From: an uncultured Alphaproteobacteria bacterium
GTDB lineage: Bacteria; Pseudomonadota; Alphaproteobacteria; CADEGL01
Direction: 5' to 3'
Length of the DNA stretch: 32,154 nt
NCBI GenBank assembly: GCA_902826885.1
Contig: CADEGL010000018.1
Coordinates: 1 to 32,154 of the forward strand
Positions within the stretch are counted from its first letter, which is position 1. Each line of letters starts with the position of its first letter. Below the pieces are notes generated by a model that searched no databases, was not told the origin of the DNA, and worked only from the letters and a program-made list of their open reading frames with translations. Positions 1 through 8,619 of this stretch are shown piece after piece. Made by a program: the position numbers and the translations under genes.

Positions 1-197
1 ACGCCCAACGCCGCTTCCGCCTCGGCGATCGGAACCGCCGCTTCCAGCGACATATCGATATCGTGCCGCAGGATCAGATGGCGCGCGTTCGGCTCCGCAT
101 CCGCGAAGCCGCGGACCGCATAGCCGTGACCGAGAAGTTCGCGCACCAAGGCCACGTAGGCGGCGGTCGAGAATTCGCTATGGCCGGCTTGGCTCAT
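1..197 (-). CDS. Polysaccharide deacetylase-like protein, partial (3' end beyond window)
   Basis: Only the first 65 codons are visible, starting at the ATG at 197-195 and running off the left edge. The reading frame contains LRHDIDMSLEAA at about residues 43-54. This resembles the HDxD metal-binding motif of the NodB-fold deacetylase-like proteins found in O-antigen and capsule loci (WbmS-type). The start overlaps the stop of the preceding deacetylase as ATGA, so the two are probably translationally coupled. The role is inferred as sugar N- or O-deacetylation, or a non-hydrolytic relative. The second metal-binding motif and the catalytic base would lie outside the window, so activity cannot be judged. 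Confidence 0.7.
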   Translation of the reverse strand, partial: MSQAGHSEFSTAAYVALVRELLGHGYAVRGFADAEPNARHLILRHDIDMSLEAAVPIAEAEAALG

Positions 198-1519
198 GCG
201 ACGATCGCCAGCAACCGTTCATAAAAAGATGTCACCGGCGGCCGTCGTTGACCGGTATGGAATAGAACCACAAGCGAGCCGCCGAACTTGCGGCAAGCGT
301 CGATGACGCCGCGGCAGTCGGCCAAGGCCGCGTCCACGGTCAGGCTGCGGTACTTCCCGCCGAACAGGCCGAAATCCATGATCGACGTCGAGATTTGCTC
401 CAACGGCAAAGTTTGCCGCCGGCGCAGGCTGTAGGAAGCGTGCCGGCGGCAAGTGCCCGAACGAAAACCCGTGACCTCCGGCCAGCCAAGAGTGAGGTCC
501 AGCGTCATGCCGGCGTCGCTCCAGATATCCGGCGTGACGTCCGCGCTGTAGCGCAAGACATGCTGGCGGCCTTCGCGAACGGGGCGGCCCAAGACGGTCT
601 CCAGCCCCTCGCGTTGCCGCCGCCATTCGCCCGCGTCATTCGCGGTGGCGAAGCAGGGATGATAGCCGACGATATGCCCCCGCGACGCCATTTCGTCCGA
701 GAGTTGGCGGAGAAGGCGCGGCAGGCGGAGGACATAGGGGCTGTCCATGGAGTTCTCGCTTGGCCCCATGAAGTAGAAGCGACTCGGTACGCCATATTTT
801 TCGGATGCGCCCATGATATCGCGCGCGGTGCCCCACGGCTCGCCCGATAAGTAACTGTCGCCGAGCCGCCGGATCGCCCGCATGGGGTCGAAACGCTTCA
901 CGACATCGCCGGCGGCGTTACGCAACGGCTCCCATGGCCGGTGATAGCCTTTCAGCATGTCCACGTCGTGGGTCAGCAGAAGCTCGTAGCGCGAAGCGGC
1001 CGGCGGATCGTCTTGTTCCAGAAGCGCCGCGGCCAGATCGTGCGCCGCTTGATCGGCCAGAGGCGGGGCCGCGCCATAACGCCGGGCCGCCAGCGAAGCC
1101 GCGTAGGGAAAGCGTCCGTAGCGGTCGAGCGCCGGCGCGCCGCGCTCCTCCAGCCGCGACAGCAGGAAGAAAATAAGCCCGAGCGCGTCATACGCCAGGG
1201 CACCGCCCTGCCTGCGGCGCCGTGCGTCGTCAGGAGGCAAGAATGGCGCGCGGCCTTTGCCGTCCTCAAGCGCCGCGAAAGCCGTGCGGTCTAGATGGAT
1301 GCCCTCGCCGTCCACGCGGACGCCGCCGGGAAACAGGCCGGCCGGCACGGCGACCGCGCCGGCCGGTGCGTCGGGCCCATAATGTAAAATCCGATTCGCC
1401 TCGCTTGCGCGGACAAGCGGGTGACAGCGATCCAAGAAGGCGCAGGCATGCTCGATCTCGGGCCGAAACCGTTCCAACTCGGGCGCGAGGCTCAAGCGAT
1501 AGGGAAGCGGTGCGCTCAT
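194..1519 (-). CDS. Polysaccharide deacetylase family protein (NodB-like fold)
   Basis: A 441-residue protein with an N-terminal part of about 175 residues that I do not recognise beyond a resemblance to N-terminal extensions of other long deacetylases. A NodB-like domain follows, with THDVD at 183-187 in place of the classical TFDDG and GHIVGYHP at 281-288 as the likely metal-binding HxxxxH. The start is taken as the ATG at 1519, whose A is the last base of the upstream stop (TGATG); an in-frame start 12 codons earlier would lie inside the upstream gene. No signal peptide is obvious, so it may act on a cytoplasmic sugar precursor. It sits at the promoter-distal end of the operon beside a second deacetylase and an asparagine-synthetase-like gene. 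Family assignment is solid; substrate is unknown. Confidence 0.8.
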   Translation of the reverse strand: MSAPLPYRLSLAPELERFRPEIEHACAFLDRCHPLVRASEANRILHYGPDAPAGAVAVPAGLFPGGVRVDGEGIHLDRTAFAALEDGKGRAPFLPPDDARRRRQGGALAYDALGLIFFLLSRLEERGAPALDRYGRFPYAASLAARRYGAAPPLADQAAHDLAAALLEQDDPPAASRYELLLTHDVDMLKGYHRPWEPLRNAAGDVVKRFDPMRAIRRLGDSYLSGEPWGTARDIMGASEKYGVPSRFYFMGPSENSMDSPYVLRLPRLLRQLSDEMASRGHIVGYHPCFATANDAGEWRRQREGLETVLGRPVREGRQHVLRYSADVTPDIWSDAGMTLDLTLGWPEVTGFRSGTCRRHASYSLRRRQTLPLEQISTSIMDFGLFGGKYRSLTVDAALADCRGVIDACRKFGGSLVVLFHTGQRRPPVTSFYERLLAIVA

Positions 1520-3366
1520 CAACCCGTTCCGGCGATGCCGAAGCTGCGCACCCATGCGTCGTGCGTCAGAAGCTGGCGCAGCAGCTTGGTGTGCTTGGCG
1601 CGGCCTTCGAGATGCTCGTCGATACAGGCGGCCAGCGCACTCGCGTCGAGCACGCCGAAGGTCAAGGCGTCGAGGCGGCCGCGAATCTCCTTGAAGCGCG
1701 CCCTATGCGCCGGCTCGTCGCGGAAAAGACCCGTGACGTCGTGCCAAGAGCCGGTCGAATGGATGGTCGTCGGCGCGCGAAGCCGTCGCGCCACGCCGAG
1801 GCGGCGGAACGCGCCGCGCGCGAGCAGGGCGCCCGTTTCCAGCCACGGGTCCATGTCGGCCGCGAAATGCGTGTTGGCATTGGCCATTCGCGCCGTGTCC
1901 GGCGACAAACGCCGCAGGGCGTGCTTCACCATGCGGCCGCTGCAACGCCATGCCGGCGGCATGCGCACATAGACGTCGAACACTTCGTCATCGAAGGCCA
2001 GCATGCGCAGATTGCCCACCGCTCGCGTCGCCATCATGCCGGTAAAGGCATAATGCTTGGAGAGCGCGTGCAGGATGAAGGCGTCCCATGCGTTGTAGGG
2101 CTCGTTGGATTCGAGCCAGGGTGCCAGGGTTTCATGCAAGGCCTGCGCCTGGCTTTTCCACCAGGATTCGCGCCAGCCGGCCGCGGCGATGCGCCGGACC
2201 GTGGCTTGCGGCGGTCCTTGCCGAAGGCCGGCCAAGATATCGGTGCCGGTCGGTCGGGTGGGAATGGGGCGTAACGCGGGTAGGCGCGTGCGCGATCCGC
2301 CGATTTCAGCAAAGCGCGCCGGCAGGTAATAGCCGCGCAGGGTGAAGTCGAGGCCATGGCCCGTGTGGATGGTGCTGCAAGCCTCGCCCACGCGCGGAAG
2401 GAAAACGGACATCGCCGTCGATGCGGGATAGAGGCCGTTCGAGTCGATCACCGTCTGTTCCAGGATCGGCAGCGTGTCCGGCGGCGACGCGATCAACGTG
2501 TGATGCTGGGCACCGCAGAGCGCGGCGATGTCGCGCGCGATGGCCAGTTCCGGATTGTCGGCATAGCTGGCCGTGGTCCAGCATGTCATGGAGCCGCGCG
2601 GCGCGGCGGACAGAACCAGGCGGCTGTCGATGCCGCCCGAAAGAAGCAGTCCGCCTGCTGCCTGCCGCCGTGCGGCGTTGCGCAGCGCATCCGCCAGCAG
2701 GTCCGCGCCCTCGCGTTCGCTGAAGTCTGGTTTGCGCCAGACCAGCGGGCGGTACGGGCGTTCGCGCATGCCGGAGCCGTCGATCTCGACGATGGTGCCG
2801 GCGGGCACGGACTCGACGCCCGCAACCGAAGTGGCGCGACCGAAGGTGCGTTGCGTGGTGAAAAGCTGCGCCAGCGCCGAAGGGTTCGCCTTGCGGGGGA
2901 CACGCCGGTCGCCTAGCAGCGTGAAGATCTGTCCCGCAAAGACCGTCTCGCCGCCGCTGCGCCAAAGATGGATAGGGAAGCTGGCGTGGCGATCGGTGAT
3001 CAGGATCAGCCGGTGTGCCGCTCGTTCATAAAGAGCCAGAGCAAACAGTCCGTTTGCCCGCGCCAGACGGTCCAGCCGATTCTCGCGGGCCAGGCGCAAG
3101 GCCAGAATCGGCAGAGAGGCGGGTATCGCATCCCTTCCGCCCAATACGTCTTCCGGGTTGAAGATTTCGCCGATGGCCGCCGCGATCCAGCCGCCCTCCG
3201 CCGCCACGCCCACACCGCGATCATGATCGTGGGCCGCACAGCCGAGCGCGGCGCCGGTATCGGCGGCGCCGTGGCGCGCATAGCGCGCCGGCACGGTCGC
3301 AGCCAGCGGCGCCGGGTCCGCCGGCGCGCTCCTGTCGGCGCGATGAAGCCCGTAAAGCCCGATCAT
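1519..3366 (-). CDS. Asparagine-synthetase-like ATP-dependent amidotransferase lacking the glutaminase cysteine
   Basis: A 615-residue protein with the two-domain AsnB layout. The N-terminal class II glutaminase-like domain has NGLFALALYE at 105-114 and DRHASFPIHLW at 125-135. The C-terminal synthetase domain has the PP-loop SGGIDS at 243-248. It begins MIGLYG where active AsnB enzymes have MCGI, so the N-terminal nucleophile Cys is replaced by Ile and glutamine hydrolysis is unlikely. The start is fixed by an ATGA overlap with the FkbM gene stop at 3363-3366. AsnB relatives in polysaccharide loci are thought to amidate sugar carboxylates; here a uronic or nonulosonic acid carboxylate is possible, using free ammonia or another amine. 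This is inference. A different adenylation chemistry, as in beta-lactam synthetase, which also lacks this Cys, is an alternative. Confidence 0.85.
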   Translation of the reverse strand: MIGLYGLHRADRSAPADPAPLAATVPARYARHGAADTGAALGCAAHDHDRGVGVAAEGGWIAAAIGEIFNPEDVLGGRDAIPASLPILALRLARENRLDRLARANGLFALALYERAAHRLILITDRHASFPIHLWRSGGETVFAGQIFTLLGDRRVPRKANPSALAQLFTTQRTFGRATSVAGVESVPAGTIVEIDGSGMRERPYRPLVWRKPDFSEREGADLLADALRNAARRQAAGGLLLSGGIDSRLVLSAAPRGSMTCWTTASYADNPELAIARDIAALCGAQHHTLIASPPDTLPILEQTVIDSNGLYPASTAMSVFLPRVGEACSTIHTGHGLDFTLRGYYLPARFAEIGGSRTRLPALRPIPTRPTGTDILAGLRQGPPQATVRRIAAAGWRESWWKSQAQALHETLAPWLESNEPYNAWDAFILHALSKHYAFTGMMATRAVGNLRMLAFDDEVFDVYVRMPPAWRCSGRMVKHALRRLSPDTARMANANTHFAADMDPWLETGALLARGAFRRLGVARRLRAPTTIHSTGSWHDVTGLFRDEPAHRARFKEIRGRLDALTFGVLDASALAACIDEHLEGRAKHTKLLRQLLTHDAWVRSFGIAGTG

Positions 3367-4349
3367 GACAGGTGGGCTGCGCGCTCCTGGGGCAAGGCCA
3401 TGACATTGCCGCGCGGGCCGACAAAGACGCGATAGCCATAGGGTTCGAGCTGGGCCTTGGTGAGCTGCCAGATCTTGGTGCCGCCGCGCGAATACCAGCC
3501 GGCCAGCCGGATGCGCGGCCGCAGCTCGCGCAATGCCCGCGCGGCGCCGTCGATGGCCTCCACTTCGGCGCCGTTCAAGGTAAGGCTCAGCATGTCGAGG
3601 CGGCTGAGCCCGAACTCCTCGACCAGGCCGTCGACGCTGACGGTGCGGACACGTTCCTTCGCGGTGCCTTTGTGGACTTCCTCGATCAAGGTGTTGCCCT
3701 GGGCCACGCTGGTTTCGAGTTCCAGTTCGGTCGCCTCCTTCCATGCGGCGCGGTGAAGGGCCGTCACGTTGGCGATCTTGTTGTAGTTCAGGTTGCGCTG
3801 AAGCAGCGCGTGGCAAGCGCTGCTGGCTTCGATCGCGTAGATGTGACCGCCGCCGATTTCGGGAGCGATACGCAATTCGCCGAAGCCGAGGAACGCGCCG
3901 CAATCGACGAAGATTTCTCCGGGCTTCGGACGGAAAGCATCGGCGAGGACCGCGCGCACGGTTTCCGGCTGATCCGCAATGGCGTCCTTGTGCTGGCCGT
4001 GGAAACCGAACATCGCGTCCGCCGGATGGCCGGGTGGCTTCAGATCCGGCCTCATATGCGGAAAGATGTAGCGGTTGAGGCAGTCCTTCACGAGGCGGAA
4101 ATGGGTTTCCGGAATGCCGGCGGGCAGATCGCCGCGCAACAACCGGAATACCTCGCGATTGTCTTTTTCGGTGGCGAAGCCGTGAAAGCGCGGCCCGTCC
4201 TTAAGCTCGATCCATGGCACGTTCCCGTCCTGGCCGTAACGCAACTGGGGCGCGAGCTTGGCGATCTCGGCCAGCATGCAGGCATAGCTGCGGCGCCAGC
4301 GCGCCCGGTAGCCGGGGACCAGCATTTTCAATTCGATGGGAAGCTTCAT
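3363..4349 (-). CDS. FkbM-family methyltransferase-like protein
   Basis: A 328-residue protein with an FkbM-type SAM-dependent methyltransferase core. Motif I reads FVDCGAFLG at 147-155, followed by IYAIEASS at about 170-177, where an acidic residue usually contacts the SAM ribose. A C-terminal segment LDMLSLTLNGAE at 251-262 aligns with the usual KIDVEGAE motif, but the acidic residues there are replaced. About 140 residues precede the core. FkbM proteins usually O-methylate sugars in glycan and antibiotic clusters, and a sugar hydroxyl is the likely target. The start is set by ATGA overlap with the sulfotransferase stop (4346-4349), and its own stop overlaps the next gene the same way. The altered C-terminal motif leaves open changed substrate or weakened activity. 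Confidence 0.8.
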   Translation of the reverse strand: MKLPIELKMLVPGYRARWRRSYACMLAEIAKLAPQLRYGQDGNVPWIELKDGPRFHGFATEKDNREVFRLLRGDLPAGIPETHFRLVKDCLNRYIFPHMRPDLKPPGHPADAMFGFHGQHKDAIADQPETVRAVLADAFRPKPGEIFVDCGAFLGFGELRIAPEIGGGHIYAIEASSACHALLQRNLNYNKIANVTALHRAAWKEATELELETSVAQGNTLIEEVHKGTAKERVRTVSVDGLVEEFGLSRLDMLSLTLNGAEVEAIDGAARALRELRPRIRLAGWYSRGGTKIWQLTKAQLEPYGYRVFVGPRGNVMALPQERAAHLS

Positions 4350-5224
4350 GCGCGTGCCGCGAGGGATGTGGAAACAGGATCGTGGAGGCGGCGTGGGTCG
4401 TAGCCGCGAAAATAGCCGATGCGTTGCCGGGCATCGGCAGGCAGACGGTCGAGAAAGCGTTCGAACGTCGCGATGTCGTCGGCGGCGACCAGGGTCGCGC
4501 CGAAGCCCTGTGCCACGTTGTCGTTCATCGGCCCCCCGCCGCTGAGCGGCGTATGGGCAAGGCCGAGCGCGTCGAGGTGCCGCGCCATGATCGAAAGATC
4601 GGTCAGCTCCTCGGTCCGGATCTCGAGCAGCTTCGACACGCGTTCTTCGTCGGCCAGTGCTTGGGCACGCAGATAGACTTCGCACCATGCCCACAAATAC
4701 AGCTCGCCCGAGGACAAGGTGGCTGGGTCCAGGCGCAATTGGTTCGCGCTGGAATCCGGCCGGTTGTTGTCGAGATAGATGTTTTTTCCGCGATTGAGGA
4801 AGCTGCGCATGTTGCGGATGGGATCGCGCACCAGCCGGATCAATGTCGAGCCGGGAAGCGTTCGCGTGATGGGCCGGTGCAGACCCCGGATGAAGTATTT
4901 GCTGACATCGATATAGGTGTCAGCCTTGGCTCGGACGATGCGCCGCTCGATCCAGGCAAGCCGTTTCGCCGCCATGTGGTCGAGCGCCGCGTCATCGCCG
5001 GCGACGAACGCATCCAGGACCTTGCCGCGGCCGAGCAATTCGTGGGTTTCGACGAAGCGCCGGCGGAAGCGCCGCTCGTAGGAGTCCAGCGGCCGTGGGA
5101 GGATCGGGCGCACCTGCGGCTCCTCGAACAAGACCAGGGCACCTGGAACATGCCGGCGCAGCAGGGCGGACAGATAGCTCTGCCCGCTTCGGCCGGCGGT
5201 GGCGGTGAAGATGTAACGCGTCAT
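4346..5224 (-). CDS. Sulfotransferase family protein (PAPS-dependent)
   Basis: A 292-residue protein of typical soluble sulfotransferase size. A P-loop-like 5'-phosphosulfate-binding segment TATAGRSGQSYL lies at 7-18 and the 3'-phosphate-binding segment RLVRDPIRNMRS at 130-141. These two motifs define the PAPS-binding family that moves sulfate to hydroxyl or amino groups of carbohydrates. There is no signal peptide or membrane segment, so it should act in the cytoplasm on a sugar nucleotide or lipid-linked glycan. The ATG at 5224 lies 4 bp after the stop of the upstream unknown gene, and its stop overlaps the FkbM start. It belongs to the decorating cassette at the promoter-distal end of the operon. 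The acceptor cannot be read from sequence. Confidence 0.83.
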   Translation of the reverse strand: MTRYIFTATAGRSGQSYLSALLRRHVPGALVLFEEPQVRPILPRPLDSYERRFRRRFVETHELLGRGKVLDAFVAGDDAALDHMAAKRLAWIERRIVRAKADTYIDVSKYFIRGLHRPITRTLPGSTLIRLVRDPIRNMRSFLNRGKNIYLDNNRPDSSANQLRLDPATLSSGELYLWAWCEVYLRAQALADEERVSKLLEIRTEELTDLSIMARHLDALGLAHTPLSGGGPMNDNVAQGFGATLVAADDIATFERFLDRLPADARQRIGYFRGYDPRRLHDPVSTSLAARA

Positions 5225-5228
5225 CGCG

Positions 5229-6836
5229 TCATGGCCCGGCCAGAAGTCGCCGGAACGGCCCTGGATCGGGACGCATGCGCGCGGCTTCGTCGATGGCCTG
5301 ACCCAGCGTGTCGCGCGCGATGCGCGGCATGTTGTCCGAATCCCAACGCGCGGTCACGACGTGGCAACGTTGCTGCAGCGCCGTGCGGATCACCGGAGAG
5401 AACGGTGCCAAGCCGAGATCGACGAACACAATGGGCCGGTCAGAACAGAGGGCGGTCCAGAAGGCCGTGCTGAGAGCGAAATCGAAAATGAAGACGTCGG
5501 AATCCGCCATCACCGTCTCGAAGCGCTCCGACGTGGTGGGCCCGGCATCGGCAAGGGGATGGCGGCGGCCACGGAAGATACCTTCGGGATGCGGCTTCAG
5601 AAGCATCTCGACGGGCAGCGAGGCAAGCATTTCCGCCATGCGGAGCTGCCAGTCCAAATAGACGGGGTCGCGCAGGACCGGAGGGATCAGTTGCCGGAAA
5701 CCGTAAAGCGCGCCGGTGGCATAGACCACTTTGGGTCGTGGGCTGCCGGGCCGCGCGGCCAGGCCTGCGGCGCCGCGCAAATGCGGCTCGCCCGCGCCGT
5801 GAGCGATTTCCGGCAGGGGCAATCCCGGCACCGGCTGGGCGGCATCCTGCGCGCGGCAAAGCGCGGCGATGGCTTCGGTTGGGACCACGAAGCGCGTGCT
5901 GACCGAGGTTTCGCGCAGAGTGAGGGGATCGGGCGTGTCGATCATGCCGGTCGAACCGCCATGGTCGAAGCGCACCACTTCGCCGCCGCGCCGCATGACC
6001 TCGAGACCCAACGCCCGCGCGGGATAGTTGCCGCCGCTGCCCGACCATAGGCGCTTGGGGAGAGCCGGGGCGCGGCCGAGCGCGGCCATATCACGGGCTG
6101 CTTGGGCCACGTACTGATCGATCTTAGGCCGGACCAGGGCTGCGAGGCGGGCGCGCATCGGGCCGGTCAGGCCAGGCTCCGCGCACAGTGCGCTGGTCAG
6201 GGTCTCGGCAAGACTGTCCGGCACGTCCGCCGCGGGCGCGTCCTTGGTCCATGCCTCGAGCAACGAATCGCCATGAAGGAAAACCACGCGATATTCGCTT
6301 TGGGCCGCGGCTTCGCGCAGCATGGCGTTGTGGGTTACGGCCGTGATATCCGGCGCCAGAGTTGCGGCGGGCAGGCGCCACCAGGGCGTCCAGCTCGCGG
6401 TCCGCGCAAGGCGCCGGAGGAACATGGCGTTCGACGCACCACCGGGTTGCCCAAGTCGCTGGGGTGTCGACGGCGGTACATCGCTGTCTCCGCGCAGCCA
6501 ATCCAATTCCGGTGGTCCGCCCGCGATGCGAAGCCCTGTCGCATGCTCGGCCTGAACCAGGAGGGCGGCTTCCAGAAGGGCGCTTGCCGAGCTGACGCAA
6601 CGGCCGGCGGCCAGAAGTGCCGTGCGGCGATTGTCCTCGTGGGGCAGGGCGCCGATCGCTTCCAACAATGCGCGCTGGCGGCTGGCGACCGCGGCTTGCA
6701 AAGGCGCCATGGCCAGGGGCCAGGCCAGATCCTCGCGCCAGCGCGGCATGGCCGCGATGGCCGCCATGTCGAACGGGACCGCGCGCGGCGCGGTGGTGGC
6801 GCGAACCGTGCTTTCACGCACGGGGCAAGCCCTCAT
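5229..6836 (-). CDS. Unrecognised protein, possible GT-B-like glycosyltransferase
   Basis: A 535-residue protein I cannot assign to a named family. The C-terminal third looks like a nucleotide-sugar-binding Rossmann half: MLLKPHPEG at 411-419 is an HP-type motif like those of capsule, Kdo and CDP-glycerol transferases, and DVFIFDFALST at 447-457 followed by RPIVFVDLG at 467-475 resembles the donor-binding region of such enzymes. The N-terminal half is alanine- and arginine-rich with no motif I recognise. The gene sits directly after the CMP-sugar synthase of the Pse block, so it is a candidate nonulosonic acid transferase. The ATG at 6836 overlaps the upstream gene by 23 bp. A GTG at 6821, preceded by GAGG at good spacing, is a strong alternative start and would remove five residues. 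Confidence 0.7.
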   Translation of the reverse strand: MRACPVRESTVRATTAPRAVPFDMAAIAAMPRWREDLAWPLAMAPLQAAVASRQRALLEAIGALPHEDNRRTALLAAGRCVSSASALLEAALLVQAEHATGLRIAGGPPELDWLRGDSDVPPSTPQRLGQPGGASNAMFLRRLARTASWTPWWRLPAATLAPDITAVTHNAMLREAAAQSEYRVVFLHGDSLLEAWTKDAPAADVPDSLAETLTSALCAEPGLTGPMRARLAALVRPKIDQYVAQAARDMAALGRAPALPKRLWSGSGGNYPARALGLEVMRRGGEVVRFDHGGSTGMIDTPDPLTLRETSVSTRFVVPTEAIAALCRAQDAAQPVPGLPLPEIAHGAGEPHLRGAAGLAARPGSPRPKVVYATGALYGFRQLIPPVLRDPVYLDWQLRMAEMLASLPVEMLLKPHPEGIFRGRRHPLADAGPTTSERFETVMADSDVFIFDFALSTAFWTALCSDRPIVFVDLGLAPFSPVIRTALQQRCHVVTARWDSDNMPRIARDTLGQAIDEAARMRPDPGPFRRLLAGP

Positions 6837-7557
6837 AAGGCGTTTGCTTCACCTGCGCGTTCATGGACAGGAGGAGGGGCTGCGCCGTGAAGAGCGCGCG
6901 CAATGCATCCAAGCCAAACAGCGGATCGCGCGGGGCCAGCGCGTCGTAAACACGACAAGCCAATGCGTAATCGTCTCGTGTATCCACGACTAGCCGCCAG
7001 TGACGCAGATCTGGCCGGTGGTCGAGATAAAGCGCGGGATAGCGTTCTGGCCGGCGCCACAAGAACGGCGTGACATGCTCGCGCTCATAGGGATCGGCCG
7101 CTTCCGCATCGGCCTCACGCAAGGCCTTCATGCTCGTTACTTGAGTGTCGAAACCCAAGGGATAGCCGGATTCCATATCGTTGGATGCGTACGCCACGCC
7201 GCTCGCGCGAAATGCGGCCAGGATGGCGCCGCTGACTTCCGGATCGAGAAACGGACAGTCGGAGGTCAGGCGCATCACGATCTCGGCGCCATGGGCTTCC
7301 GCCGCCATCACCGTGCGCTTCAGCACGTCTTGCTCCGAGCCTCGCGTCACCGGCGTATCCAAGCCGCGGCACAAGACCGCGACCGGTTCGTGCGCGTCAC
7401 CTTCGGGAATCGCCACGATGACCTTGTCGATGCCGCGGATCGCGCGCGCGCGTTCAATCACGCGCGTCAGGATCGGTTTGCCGGCCAACGGCATCAGGAT
7501 TTTGCCTGGCAGCCGGCTCGAGGTCATGCGTGCCTGGATGACAGCGACGGCGGTCAC
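6814..7557 (-). CDS. SpsF-type cytidylyltransferase, probable CMP-pseudaminic acid synthase
   Basis: A 247-residue SpsF/KdsB-like nucleotidyltransferase. IQARMTSSRLPGK near the N-terminus is the nucleotide-binding signature, and RLTSDCPFLDPE at about 100-111 is the conserved metal-site region. The start is taken as GTG at 7557, forming a GTGA overlap with pseI. An ATG at 7581 would add eight residues inside pseI and lose the overlap. It follows pseI directly, and no separate PseF is visible in the Pse block, so it most likely makes CMP-pseudaminic acid from Pse and CTP. SpsF proteins partner NeuB-like SpsE in spore-coat loci, which supports the role. The family is clear; the exact substrate is inferred from position. 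Confidence 0.85.
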   Translation of the reverse strand: MTAVAVIQARMTSSRLPGKILMPLAGKPILTRVIERARAIRGIDKVIVAIPEGDAHEPVAVLCRGLDTPVTRGSEQDVLKRTVMAAEAHGAEIVMRLTSDCPFLDPEVSGAILAAFRASGVAYASNDMESGYPLGFDTQVTSMKALREADAEAADPYEREHVTPFLWRRPERYPALYLDHRPDLRHWRLVVDTRDDYALACRVYDALAPRDPLFGLDALRALFTAQPLLLSMNAQVKQTPYEGLPRA

Positions 7558-8612
7558 GGCTTGGGCGCCACCAAATCCCACGCGAGCGGCGTGCCGCGCG
7601 GAATCGCGCGTGCCGCCTTACGGCCCACCACTTCGGGCAGATGCTTGGGTGCGAGACCCAGGCCCGGGCGGATGGAGCGCACATTCTCGTTCGTGAGCAC
7701 CTCGCCCGCGGCCACGTCGCGCACGACATAGAGCGACCGGCGGAACAGGGCATTGCCGCGTTCGCTTGGCGCGCGCGTATCGCGTCCGGTGCCGAGCGCG
7801 GTGAAGGCCGTGCGGCTTTCCTCGACCAGCGTGCGCATTTCCGCGGGTTCGAGCGAGAAAGCGCCGTCCGGCCCGCCGTCGGCACGGCGCAGGGTCAGGT
7901 GCTTCTCGATGGCCACGGCGCCCAAGGCCACGGCCGCCACTGCGCAGGCCGTTCCCATGGTGTGGTCGGACAGGCCGACCAGGACGTCGAAACGTTCGGT
8001 GAGCGTGCGCAGGCGTAGAAGATTGCTGTCCTCGGGCGGCGTCGGATAGCCGCTGACGCAGTGAAGCAGCACGATGCCGCCGTCGCCCGCGCCGCGCGCG
8101 GCGGCGACGGCCTCTTCGATCTCGGCCATGCCGGCCATGCCGCTCGAAATGACCAGGGGCTTGCCGGTCGCGGCCGCGCGCTGGATTAGCGGAATGTCCA
8201 CGATCTCGAACGAGGCGATCTTGAAGGCGGGCGCATCCAGGCTTTCCAAAAGCTCGATGGCGGTGGGATCGAAGGGGCTTGAGAACAGGGTGATGCCGAT
8301 CTTGCGTGCGTGTGCGAACAGGCGCGGGTGCCAGTCCCACGGCGTGTGCGCCTCGCGGTAGAGGTCGTGCAGCGTGCGCCCGTCCCACAGCCCGCCCTTG
8401 ATGCGGAACTCGGGCCCGTCATGGTCGATGGTGATCGTGTCGGCCGTATAGGTCTGCATCTTGACGGCATCGGCCCCGGCCGCCTTGGCCGCGTCGATGA
8501 TCGCCAGGGCGCGGTCGAACTGGCCCATATGGTTCGCGGACATCTCCGCGATCACATAGGGCGGATGGCCGGGTCCGATCATGCGGCCGGCGATGGAAAC
8601 CGGTTGGATCAT
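7554..8612 (-). CDS. pseI: Pseudaminic acid synthase
   Basis: A 352-residue NeuB-family enzyme that condenses phosphoenolpyruvate with 2,4-diacetamido-2,4,6-trideoxy-altrose to give Pse5Ac7Ac. The N-terminal TIM barrel has IAEMSANHMG at 21-30, the PseI-type version of a motif that reads IAEAGVNHNG in the Leg/Neu synthase of this same operon. A C-terminal SAF (antifreeze-like) domain covers about 285-350, with RRSLYVVRDVAAGEVL near its start. Length matches the family. The ATG at 8612 follows the pseG-pseH stop by 7 bp, and its stop overlaps the cytidylyltransferase start as GTGA. Gene order pseG-pseH, pseI, CMP-synthase matches the last steps of the pathway. Assignment to Pse rather than Leg rests on the motif and on neighbours pseB and pseC. 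Confidence 0.92.
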   Translation of the reverse strand: MIQPVSIAGRMIGPGHPPYVIAEMSANHMGQFDRALAIIDAAKAAGADAVKMQTYTADTITIDHDGPEFRIKGGLWDGRTLHDLYREAHTPWDWHPRLFAHARKIGITLFSSPFDPTAIELLESLDAPAFKIASFEIVDIPLIQRAAATGKPLVISSGMAGMAEIEEAVAAARGAGDGGIVLLHCVSGYPTPPEDSNLLRLRTLTERFDVLVGLSDHTMGTACAVAAVALGAVAIEKHLTLRRADGGPDGAFSLEPAEMRTLVEESRTAFTALGTGRDTRAPSERGNALFRRSLYVVRDVAAGEVLTNENVRSIRPGLGLAPKHLPEVVGRKAARAIPRGTPLAWDLVAPKP

Positions 8613-8619
8613 GACTGCC

